Shown here: piece by piece, positions 1-6,002 of the stretch
Numbering within the stretch: position 1 is the stretch's first letter
How the letters are laid out: each line of letters begins with the position of its first letter
Assembly (NCBI GenBank): GCA_964625745.1
Contig: CAZVCJ010000045.1
Span: forward strand, 1-25,891
From: CAZVCJ01 sp964625745
GTDB taxonomy: Bacteria > Chloroflexota > Anaerolineae > VGOG01
Direction: 5' to 3'
DNA length: 25,891 nt
Translations under genes and position numbers: made by a program
The notes under the pieces: generated by a model
Told to the model about the DNA's origin: nothing
Seen by the model: only the letters and a program-made list of their open reading frames with translations
The model's database searches: none

Positions 1-83
1 GCGTTTTCGCTTCGGCGTTTCCCCCTGCTTGTTTTCAGGTGACAGGGGATGAACCCTTTCTGGTGTATGCTGTCTCTCTCCGG

Positions 84-137
84 TAACAAAACAGCCGACC
101 ACGCACCAGGATTACTCCCAGGCCAGGGGTCGGCTGT
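84..137 (-). terminator. Possible intrinsic terminator hairpin
   Basis: ACAGCCGACC (91-100) pairs perfectly with GGTCGGCTGT (128-137). On the minus strand the stem is followed by TTTTGTTA, which suits a factor-independent terminator for transcripts from the repeat copy 1 promoter. The 27-base loop is longer than usual, so it could instead be the end of a small mobile or structured element. A weaker 6 bp stem (22-27 with 43-48) lies further downstream. Confidence 0.45.
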
Positions 138-184
138 CAATCTTTCATAACTCCCCTCCTCAGTTGATTACGATTGCTGCGATG

Positions 185-379
185 AGGGCTGCGACGGTGC
201 TACACTCCGATTTACGGTGCTATCATACCACAGATTGAGACATTCGTCAAGTCAAAAGAGCGATTCTCTCGGTGCTACTTCAAGAGGCACCTCACTGGTG
301 AGCTGGGCACGGAACGGACTGGCTCTTGCGCCGCTTCCTCACGAGGATACTCCGCTTCAGCACCTCCAGTCAGCGGACG
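185..379. repeat. ~194 bp direct repeat, copy 1
   Basis: Bases 185-332 are identical to 1013-1160 (148 bp). Similarity then continues, with a short substituted and indel patch, to about 379 (copy 2 to about 1206). Weaker similarity extends leftward to about 154, including a GAGGAGGG-type ribosome binding sequence read on the minus strand. On the minus strand the copy carries a consensus promoter. It follows the end of the small gene at 474-701 after an 80-base spacer that holds only an imperfect GC-rich hairpin near 431-460. The open frames crossing this repeat on the plus strand are not genes. Confidence 0.93.
222..250 (-). promoter_or_regulatory. Sigma-A type promoter inside repeat copy 1
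   Basis: Read on the minus strand, TTGACG (245-250) and TATGAT (222-227) are separated by exactly 17 bases. Both boxes are one mismatch from consensus. The start of transcription would be near 214. No full gene follows inside the window: downstream there is a ribosome binding sequence, the three-codon frame ATG AAA GAT TGA, and then a strong hairpin. Confidence 0.65.
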
Positions 380-473
380 ACGGCTTGGCGGGGCACATCA
401 GCGCGTAGTTATGCTAGGCACGCGCTGCGTGGAGCGAACGGATCGCAGAGCGAGGGTTGGGCGGCAGTTTAGG

Positions 474-701
474 CTATGCCGTAACCAATACCTGCTCGAC
501 CTCGACTGGAAATTCAACCAACACAAACTGGCTAATGTGGTATAGATAATCCTCTCCGCTCTCATCTACAATCCGAAGAAAGTCATCTTTAGCGGCTTCT
601 CCATCGGGAATGACCTCATAAACCTTCCTCGGAATCAGCGAGACCTCATAGCCGGTATTATCTATACACAAAGCAAAACGCCGCTTGAAGGTGTTCGTCA
701 T
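474..701 (-). CDS. Conserved hypothetical small protein (75 aa)
   Basis: This 75-residue acidic protein is not one whose function I can name. It starts MTNTFKRRFALCIDN, has a central charged part with DESGEDYLY near residues 45-53, and ends in a hydrophobic, valine-rich strand. It has no signal peptide or membrane segment. The sequence looks like a small beta-rich fold. Its ATG lies 12 bases after the stop of the gene at 714-947, so the two are probably co-transcribed. I recall similar small proteins as recurrent in cyanobacterial and Chloroflexota genomes, often next to the same partner, but this is memory and was not searched. The pair sits between the two copies of the direct repeat. Confidence 0.75.
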   Translation of the reverse strand: MTNTFKRRFALCIDNTGYEVSLIPRKVYEVIPDGEAAKDDFLRIVDESGEDYLYHISQFVLVEFPVEVEQVLVTA

Positions 702-713
702 CTCATCATCAAT

Positions 714-947
714 CTAATCCAAATAATACTTGATCTTTATGTCTCTCCGGCCAATGCCGTGAGCCTCATACCAATGGAGTTCAACGCGCCTGACGTTGCC
801 ATTGGGTAGTGTGACATACGCGATGCCCTTCAGTTTCCTCCACCGACTGTGGCCATAAGTCTTCTGCAAGTAGGGCAGAACACGAATGCTGCTTCCGACA
901 GCAATGGTTTCAACTGCCTCAATCTCGCCGATGATTTCAAACTTCAC
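714..947 (-). CDS. Conserved hypothetical small protein (77 aa)
   Basis: This 77-residue basic protein begins MKFEIIGEIEAVETIAVG and ends with a conserved-looking stretch WYEAHGIGRRDIKIKYYLD. The start is GTG at 945-947. The good Shine-Dalgarno (GGAGGG, about 985-990) lies too far upstream to serve it directly. Between them is a short frame IFDPEL followed by a stop, which looks like the remains of a longer N terminus or a coupled leader peptide. The gene is expressed from the promoter in repeat copy 2 (1050-1078). The function is unknown. Size, pairing and neighbourhood suggest an accessory module similar to a toxin-antitoxin pair, but no nuclease motif is visible. Confidence 0.75.
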   Translation of the reverse strand: MKFEIIGEIEAVETIAVGSSIRVLPYLQKTYGHSRWRKLKGIAYVTLPNGNVRRVELHWYEAHGIGRRDIKIKYYLD

Positions 948-1012
948 GGTTACAGTTCAGGATCAAAGATAATGACTCGCTCTACCCTCCTCGGTGAACT
1001 ACAATTGGGACA

Positions 1013-1206
1013 AGGGCTGCGACGGTGCTACACTCCGATTTACGGTGCTATCATACCACAGATTGAGACATTCGTCAAGTCAAAAGAGCGATTCTCTCGG
1101 TGCTACTTCAAGAGGCACCTCACTGGTGAGCTGGGCACGGAACGGACTGGCTCTTGCGCCCCTCCTCACGAGGATACTCCGCTTCAGCACCTCCAGTCAG
1201 CAGACG
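1013..1206. repeat. ~194 bp direct repeat, copy 2
   Basis: This copy is identical to copy 1 over 1013-1160 (offset 828 bases) and nearly so to about 1206. Its right edge stops five bases from the stop codon of the RelE-like toxin gene. It therefore fills the whole spacer between that gene and the small pair at 474-947, and supplies the promoter for that pair. Confidence 0.93.
1050..1078 (-). promoter_or_regulatory. Sigma-A type promoter for the small gene pair
   Basis: On the minus strand TTGACG (1073-1078), a 17-base spacer and TATGAT (1050-1055) form a near-consensus promoter. Transcription would begin near 1042 and leave a leader of about 95 bases before the GTG at 947. It lets the genes at 714-947 and 474-701 be expressed independently of the upstream glnS/relE transcript. 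Confidence 0.7.
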
Positions 1207-1210
1207 CCCC

Positions 1211-1492
1211 TCAATAAACCTCTTCGTGCGTCCCAACCGTCTCCAACAGGATCGCCTCGGTTCCTTCATGTTGCACATACTTGAAAACGATCCTGAGATC
1301 GTACCCCGCGCTACAGGCCCACGAACCCTTCAGTTTACCTTTCAGCTTGTGCGTTCGCAATTGCGGATGGAACGCATCTTCAGCCAATAACTCCAAAGCT
1401 GCTCGAATATCCTCTGCCACACGAGGGTCTTTTCTTACTCTCCGTTTCGCCGCTCGTACAAAGGCACTCGAGCGGAGCAATCGCCATCTCAT
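1211..1492 (-). CDS. RelE/YafQ-type toxin (putative mRNA interferase)
   Basis: This 93-residue basic protein has the RelE/ParE fold pattern. A helix-rich N-terminal half (residues 1-45) is followed by the strand series HKLKGKLKGSWACSAGYDLRI, VFKYV and ILLETVGTHEEVY. The stretch HxLxGxLxGxxA...dxRIVF is typical of RelE/YafQ ribosome-dependent mRNA endonucleases, with Lys, Arg and His residues that serve catalysis in that superfamily. The ATG overlaps the antitoxin stop codon (ATGA, 1489-1492), the usual antitoxin-first arrangement with translational coupling. Whether the toxin is active cannot be told from sequence. Confidence 0.82.
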   Translation of the reverse strand: MRWRLLRSSAFVRAAKRRVRKDPRVAEDIRAALELLAEDAFHPQLRTHKLKGKLKGSWACSAGYDLRIVFKYVQHEGTEAILLETVGTHEEVY

Positions 1493-1704
1493 GACAAGAT
1501 CTCTGCTATCAATTCGTCTGGCGTCACGGGGTGAGCATTCCCCGCCTCGAATTCCTCTTGAGCCTCCTGTATGTCTTTGGCGAGTTCCGCCCGCCGCTGC
1601 TCGGTGATCCGGCGACGGATGATGTCTGTCAATGCCTCCTGGTCTTCTAGAGACAGTTGTTCAACTGTGTCTAATACTTCTCCAAAGGATAACGTCTTTT
1701 CCAC
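1489..1704 (-). CDS. Antitoxin partner of the RelE-like toxin
   Basis: This small acidic, helical protein of about 71 residues includes VEKTLSFGEVLDTVEQLSLED and a C-terminal PVTPDELIAEILS tail. Such antitoxins are common next to RelE/YafQ-like toxins. I chose the GTG at 1704 because GGGAGA lies just upstream. An ATG at 1719 and a TTG at 1728 are in-frame alternatives without a ribosome binding site. The protein would neutralise the toxin encoded 4 bases overlapping downstream and probably autoregulate. It starts about 80 bases after the end of glnS, so it may be read from the same transcript. Confidence 0.75.
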   Translation of the reverse strand: MEKTLSFGEVLDTVEQLSLEDQEALTDIIRRRITEQRRAELAKDIQEAQEEFEAGNAHPVTPDELIAEILS

Positions 1705-1784
1705 GATTCTCCCTCTCATTTTGGGCAATTCCGCTGCAGTTGGTCCAGGTTTTTGTCTGTGAGGTTGACTTGATTATTTTTCCT

Positions 1785-3494
1785 CTATAGCTTTTTCTCT
1801 ACCTTGGCCCAGGTATCCCGCAACGATACCGTCCGATTGAACACCAGTTTCCCAGCGGACGAATCGGGGTCCACACAGAAGTAGCCCTGCCTCTCGAACT
1901 GGTATATGCTCCCTGGGGCTGCGCCCGCCAGGCTGGGCTCAACGCGGCACGAGGTCAGAATCTCCAGCGAGTTTGGATTGAGACTGTCTTTGAAATCTTC
2001 GCCCTCCTCCACATCGAGCGGGTTTTCTGCCGAGAAGAGGCGATCGTACAGCCGTACTTCGGCTTCGAGGGCGTGGGCGGCCGAGACCCAGTGCAGCGCT
2101 CCTCTGACCTTGCGCCCGTCCGACGACCAGCCCCCGTGCGTCTCCGGATCGTAGGTGCAGTGCAGCTCGACCACTTCGCCCTGCTCGTCCTTCACCACGC
2201 CCACGCAGGTGACGTAGTAGGCGTACCGCAGTCGCACCTCGCGACCGGGGGCCAGCCGGAACCACTTCTTCGGCGCGTCCTCACTAAAGTCCCCTCGTTC
2301 GACGTACAGCACCCGTGAGAAGGGAACCTTCCGCGTTCCCATGCCGGCATCCTCCGGATTGTTGATGCACTCCATCTCTTCTACCAGGTCCTCCGGATAG
2401 TTGACAAGAACCACTTTGAGGGGCCGCAGCACACCGAACGCCCGGGGAGCGCGCTGGTTCAAATCCTCGCGGATGCAGTGCTCCAGCAGGGCGACATCAA
2501 CGATACTGTTCGTCTTGGGCACTCCAATGCGATCACAGAAATCGCGGATGGCCTCTGGAGTGTAGCCCCGTCGCCGCAATCCCGACAGTGTGGGCATCCG
2601 CGGATCATCCCAGCCATTGACGTGCCCGTCTTGCACCAATTGAATAAGCCTTCGCTTACTCATGGCAGTGTAGCTGAGACTGACGCGGCCGAACTCGATC
2701 TGCCGTGGATGATAGATGCCCAGCTGGTCAGGGAACCAATCGTACAGGGGGCGATGGTCTTCGTATTCCAGCGAACAGAGAGAATGGGTGATCCCTTCGA
2801 TAGAATCCGACTGACCGTGGGCCCAATCGTACATCGGATAGATACACCACTCGTCCCCCGTCCGGTGATGGGTGGCGTGGAGGATGCGGTACATGACCGG
2901 ATCGCGCAGGTTCATGTTGCCAGAGGTCATGTCAATCTTGGCTCGAAGCACGTGGGCGCCGTCCTCGAACTCGCCGGCCCGCATGCGCTCAAACAGGCCG
3001 AGGTTCTCTTCCACCGAACGGTCTCTATACGGGCTGTTCTTGCCCGGCTTGCCAAAGGCCCCTCGGTACTCCTTGATCTCCTCTGGACTCAAGCTATCCA
3101 CGTACGCCTTGCCATCTTTGATCAACTGCACAGCCCACTGGTAGAGCTGCTCGAAGTAGTCCGAGGCGTAGAACAGCCGATCCTCCCAATCGAAGCCCAG
3201 CCAGCGGATGTCCTCTTTGATGGCTTCCACGTATTCCTCTTCTTCTTTGACGGGATTGGTATCGTCGAAGCGCAGATTGTATAGCCCCCCGAATTCCTCG
3301 GCGATACCGAAAGTAATGCTGATGGCCTTGGCGTGCCCGATGTGCAGATAGCCGTTCGGCTCCGGTGGAAACCGGGTATGCACTCGCCCGCCGAACCTGT
3401 TTGTCCGCAGGTCCTCCTTGATGGCATCTCGGATAAAGTCAGAGGGACGATCGGGATCGTTTGGAGTCATATTTGCAGTGGTTGCGTTTTTCAT
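1785..3494 (-). CDS. glnS: Glutaminyl-tRNA synthetase
   Basis: This 569-residue class I aminoacyl-tRNA synthetase charges tRNA-Gln in the cytoplasm. The Rossmann fold begins with PPEPNGYLHIGH (residues 43-54, the HIGH motif). The second signature appears as AMSKRRL (about 277-283), equivalent to KMSKS. The family-specific R-F-DDTNP (about residues 75-81) and CSLEYEDHRPLYDW (240-253) are present. The C-terminal beta-barrel anticodon-binding part extends to the end, and the length matches bacterial GlnRS. It starts at ATG 3494; a GGGAGGA sequence sits about 20 bases upstream, further than ideal, but no better in-frame start exists. It lies 74 bases after rsmE. A GlnRS implies direct rather than amidotransferase-based Gln-tRNA formation, provided no GatCAB is used. 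Confidence 0.97.
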   Translation of the reverse strand: MKNATTANMTPNDPDRPSDFIRDAIKEDLRTNRFGGRVHTRFPPEPNGYLHIGHAKAISITFGIAEEFGGLYNLRFDDTNPVKEEEEYVEAIKEDIRWLGFDWEDRLFYASDYFEQLYQWAVQLIKDGKAYVDSLSPEEIKEYRGAFGKPGKNSPYRDRSVEENLGLFERMRAGEFEDGAHVLRAKIDMTSGNMNLRDPVMYRILHATHHRTGDEWCIYPMYDWAHGQSDSIEGITHSLCSLEYEDHRPLYDWFPDQLGIYHPRQIEFGRVSLSYTAMSKRRLIQLVQDGHVNGWDDPRMPTLSGLRRRGYTPEAIRDFCDRIGVPKTNSIVDVALLEHCIREDLNQRAPRAFGVLRPLKVVLVNYPEDLVEEMECINNPEDAGMGTRKVPFSRVLYVERGDFSEDAPKKWFRLAPGREVRLRYAYYVTCVGVVKDEQGEVVELHCTYDPETHGGWSSDGRKVRGALHWVSAAHALEAEVRLYDRLFSAENPLDVEEGEDFKDSLNPNSLEILTSCRVEPSLAGAAPGSIYQFERQGYFCVDPDSSAGKLVFNRTVSLRDTWAKVEKKL

Positions 3495-3568
3495 GGCTTT
3501 TGCTCACAGAATCCTCCCGGCTGAGGTGAATGGCCTCGGTCGGGACTTCGCCCATCACAACGAGCTTT

Positions 3569-4348
3569 CTAGCTTAAGTCTCCCAGTTCATACAGAATAG
3601 CGGCCGCGGCCACCAGGCCGGCCGTCTCGGCCCGCAGGATGCGGCGGCCCAGGGTAATGGAGACGATGCCGTAGTGTTGGGCCAAGGCCACTTCCTCAAA
3701 AGTGAAGCCCCCCTCAGGGCCGATGAAAAGGTTGATGGAAAAGGGATTGGAAGGGAATGATGGAGTCTTCTTCCCTTTCGGCTTCTTCTGTTCCTTCCCA
3801 AAAACCAGCTTCAGGCTAACCCTCTCTTCTTCCTCCCAGGGCATCAATGAGAGTCCTCCCATCCGCTTCGCTCGCTCACAGGCCTGAGAAAAGATCATGG
3901 CCGGCTGGAGGTTGGGAAGCCTGCCTCGCCTGCTTTGCTCCGCTGCTTCCTGAACGATGCGTCGCCAACGAACCATCTTTTTGTTCACATCATCCAGGCC
4001 AGCGATCACGCAGCGCTGACTGATGAGGGGCACGAATTCCACGATGCCTAACTCCGTGCCCTTCTGTAAGACCATCTCGAAATGGCTGCTCTTGAGCACA
4101 CCCTGAAAGAGAGAGACCTTGGTGCGAGGCTCGCCGGTGGCGAGAGCCCTGCTTAGCACCCTGCCAACCACCTGCTCCTGGCCCACCTCGACGATTTCTA
4201 CCTTCCGCTCCCAACCGGAGTTGTCCAGGACGACGATGTCGTCACCAGGGCGTAGGCGCAGGACGTCTCTAATGTGATGCACTGCTGGCCCGGTGATCGT
4301 GACTTGGTCACCCCCCAACTGATCGGACGATACGAAGAAGCGGTGCAT
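3569..4348 (-). CDS. rsmE: 16S rRNA m3U1498 methyltransferase RsmE
   Basis: This 259-residue SPOUT-family methyltransferase uses S-adenosylmethionine to N3-methylate U1498 of 16S rRNA. The N-terminal PUA-like domain starts MHRFFVSSDQ with PAVHHIRDVLRLRPGD. The knotted catalytic domain shows IGPEGGF (209-215) and LGRRILRAETA (233-243), the SAM-binding knot. A Lys/Pro-rich insertion (about 185-203, KEQKKPKGKK) precedes the GPEGG strand and is longer than in E. coli RsmE. The ATG has AGGAG nine bases upstream. The gene overlaps the 3' end of prmA by 41 bases. Placement after dnaJ-prmA is a common arrangement in many bacteria. Confidence 0.95.
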   Translation of the reverse strand: MHRFFVSSDQLGGDQVTITGPAVHHIRDVLRLRPGDDIVVLDNSGWERKVEIVEVGQEQVVGRVLSRALATGEPRTKVSLFQGVLKSSHFEMVLQKGTELGIVEFVPLISQRCVIAGLDDVNKKMVRWRRIVQEAAEQSRRGRLPNLQPAMIFSQACERAKRMGGLSLMPWEEEERVSLKLVFGKEQKKPKGKKTPSFPSNPFSINLFIGPEGGFTFEEVALAQHYGIVSITLGRRILRAETAGLVAAAAILYELGDLS

Positions 4349-5273
4349 GACCTGAAATCTCCTCTTCTGGTGGGTTTCGAGTTTGGGGTTTTGAGTTTCG
4401 GGTGGATCTCCTCCCGATTAAGGTCACCCAATCCTTCTCCTGTCGTCGTTCGACGATGTCCAACCCATGCTCTCTCAAAACTGCCGCTACTTCCGCTTCC
4501 TGCTCGACGATGATGCCCGCCGCGATCATCAGACCGGTCGGTCGAACTCGATCCACCAGTCCCTTGTCGGCGAGTTCTACGATCACCCTGGCCAGGATGT
4601 TGACGAGCACCAGCTCAAACTCTTCTGTGGTCTTGCCCAGTGAACCGTGCTCAACGGCGACCAGGTTTTGCACCCCATTGGATTGCACGTTAGCTCGCGC
4701 CGCTTTCACGGCCAGCGGATCGTTGTCCAGGGCTAAGACGTAGCCTGCTCCCAGCTTGGCCGCAGCGATGGCCAGGATCCCTGAGCCTGTGCCCAGGTCC
4801 AGCACCTTGGCTCCCGGCTCCAGGCGCTCCTCTAGCGCCTGCAGGCACATCCGTGTGGTGGGATGTAAGCCCGTGCCGAAGGCCATGCCTGGATCCAGTT
4901 CGATCACTACCTCATCAGGCTGGCGCTCGTGCTCTTGCCACGGGGGTTTGATCACGATGCGCTGGCCGATCCGCAGGACGTGATAGTGCTTCTTCCAGGC
5001 GTTGGCCCAATCATCTTCGGCGAGCTCGCGGAACTCAGGTGCTGGAAAAGGATAAATCTGGCTCAGATGCCAGAGGGCCTCCTCTATGCGCCGCCGAGCT
5101 TTTCGCCCTTCTTCGTCCAAAGGCAGGTAGGTCTTGACCGTGACCACCGCTGCGTCGCCTGATTCGTCGTCAAAATCCGTTGACAGCACTGCCCCATAAT
5201 AGCGGTTGAACACTTCGCTCACCGCCTCAGCAATTTCACCGTCCGCCTGTACACTGGCTTCCAGCCAACTCAA
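4308..5273 (-). CDS. prmA: Ribosomal protein L11 methyltransferase PrmA
   Basis: This SAM-dependent methyltransferase trimethylates residues of ribosomal protein L11. The 321-residue protein has an N-terminal substrate-recognition domain (1-100), DPGMAFGTGLHPTT (127-140), motif I VLDLGTGSGILAIAA (157-171) and LVNILARVI (223-231), all diagnostic. The normal family end is at about residue 289 (DWVTLIGRR). The last 32 residues read through an AT-richer spacer repeat into the start of rsmE and look non-conserved. The start follows the stop of the PIN gene by 9 bases. It belongs to the hrcA-grpE-dnaK-dnaJ transcript by orientation and spacing. Confidence 0.95.
   Translation of the reverse strand: MSWLEASVQADGEIAEAVSEVFNRYYGAVLSTDFDDESGDAAVVTVKTYLPLDEEGRKARRRIEEALWHLSQIYPFPAPEFRELAEDDWANAWKKHYHVLRIGQRIVIKPPWQEHERQPDEVVIELDPGMAFGTGLHPTTRMCLQALEERLEPGAKVLDLGTGSGILAIAAAKLGAGYVLALDNDPLAVKAARANVQSNGVQNLVAVEHGSLGKTTEEFELVLVNILARVIVELADKGLVDRVRPTGLMIAAGIIVEQEAEVAAVLREHGLDIVERRQEKDWVTLIGRRSTRNSKPQTRNPPEEEISGHAPLLRIVRSVGG
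4372..4402. repeat. Spacer micro-repeat GGGTTTCGAGTTT-type, copy A
   Basis: A tandem-like G/T-rich unit (GGGTTTCGAGTTTGGGG followed by TTTTGAGTTTCGGG) occurs inside the 3' extension of prmA, just before rsmE. A very similar string is found in the dnaK leader at 9764-9787. On the minus strand both read as alternating AACTCGAAAC and CCCAAAAC units. It looks like a genome-wide intergenic spacer repeat. Confidence 0.7.
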
Positions 5274-5282
5274 CGCTTCCCC

Positions 5283-5789
5283 CTACATTCCGACTATACT
5301 TTCAACAGATGCGACTTCCCCTCGTGCAAGTTTATCGAGCAACGTCAAAGCATCCACCACTTCAAAAGCCTCTGGTGTGAGCCTACGCAGGAAATGCTTA
5401 TTCTCGGAAACAAGGAACTTCGCTCCAACCCATTCAGCGAAAGCGCCGATAAAGGCGTCCTCTTCGGAGAGACCCAGGTTGAGGTATTTCAACCACAATT
5501 CCTCTGGCGGTTCGTCATAAAACCTCACCATATGTGCTGAGGGATCGTTAAGAAGGCCGTAGAACATCCTGGGAAGCGTTGAGCTCATTGCAGCGAGATT
5601 GCTTGTGACCTCCCGAACGACTATTGCTGGAACGATGACCGTGTAATTCTTGATCGCCTTCAGGAGGGCCGCTGAATAGCTCTGCGGGTCGGTGAAGCCA
5701 AAGATGTATTCGTTGCTATCCAGGATGAGTATATCGCCGACTATACTCCGTTTCCCATAGGCGCTTTCGAGTGCTTCGGAGCTCGGCAA
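5283..5789 (-). CDS. PIN-domain protein (putative toxin nuclease)
   Basis: This 168-residue protein has the PIN ribonuclease pattern: LILDSNEYIFGF with Asp24, Glu60 in VVREVTSN, EEDAFIGAFAEW with Asp111, and VSENKHF at 127-133, where the last acidic position is Glu129-Asn130. These would coordinate divalent metal for RNA cleavage. The start is TTG at 5789 with GGAGG six bases upstream (5796-5800), so the gene overlaps the upstream putative antitoxin by 74 bases in another frame. The pair is wedged between dnaJ and prmA. The target is unknown; VapC-like tRNA or mRNA cleavage is a family-based inference. Confidence 0.78.
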   Translation of the reverse strand: MPSSEALESAYGKRSIVGDILILDSNEYIFGFTDPQSYSAALLKAIKNYTVIVPAIVVREVTSNLAAMSSTLPRMFYGLLNDPSAHMVRFYDEPPEELWLKYLNLGLSEEDAFIGAFAEWVGAKFLVSENKHFLRRLTPEAFEVVDALTLLDKLARGEVASVESIVGM

Positions 5790-5988
5790 TTATTTCCTCC
5801 TTCGTCTTGTCCACCCCACCAGCCTTTTGAACTTCCCTCTGAATCTCCTCGATACGGTCCTCCCACGTTACGGAACGCAATGCATCCCGCAAGAGACTCT
5901 CGATGTATTCTGAGGAGAGTATCCCGGCCTTTCGAGCATCTCGGTATAGCTCTTCAGGCAAGGTAAGCGTGATCTCTTTAACGGCCAT
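5716..5988 (-). CDS. Putative antitoxin of the PIN protein
   Basis: This protein of about 90 residues begins MAVKEITLTLPEELYRDARKAG, a beta strand plus helix pattern typical of ribbon-helix-helix or related DNA-binding antitoxins. A charged helical tail (residues 40-90) could occlude the toxin. The ATG at 5988 is preferred because GGGAGG lies eight bases upstream; an in-frame GTG at 6006 overlaps the dnaJ stop codon. Its 3' end overlaps the PIN gene start by 74 bases, which ties toxin translation to antitoxin translation. As an operon member it would follow dnaJ expression. Confidence 0.72.
   Translation of the reverse strand: MAVKEITLTLPEELYRDARKAGILSSEYIESLLRDALRSVTWEDRIEEIQREVQKAGGVDKTKEEIIAELRSTRKRLWETEYSRRYTHPG
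5787..5800 (-). promoter_or_regulatory. Ribosome binding site deciding the TTG start of the PIN gene
   Basis: On the minus strand GGAGG is followed by six bases and TTG (GGAGGAAATAATTG). No ATG or GTG in this frame precedes the catalytic Asp24, so this site supports the rare start codon and the long overlap with the upstream gene. Confidence 0.6.
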
Positions 5989-6002
5989 CTCCTTAACCTC
6001 CC

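Noticed and set aside
217..408. Plus-strand frames over the direct repeats (also 849-1217 and 994-1284)
   Set aside because: They appear twice because the DNA is repeated. The region contains promoters read on the other strand and no ribosome binding site for these frames.
396..476. Second attC-like site after the gene at 474-701
   Set aside because: GCCTAA and GCCCAAC strings and an imperfect hairpin are present, but no matching GTTRRRY partner in the right place and the arms do not pair well.
2478..3284. Long open frame of 268 codons on the plus strand opposite glnS
   Set aside because: It is fully antisense to a gene with clear GlnRS motifs, has biased composition without domain features, and reflects GC-rich third positions.
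3495..3568. T-box or other riboswitch before glnS
   Set aside because: The spacer is only 74 bases and lacks a T-box core; the gene appears to be read through from rsmE.
4198..4431. Small minus-strand frame across the prmA/rsmE boundary
   Set aside because: It overlaps both genes in the third frame and contains the micro-repeat; nothing supports translation.
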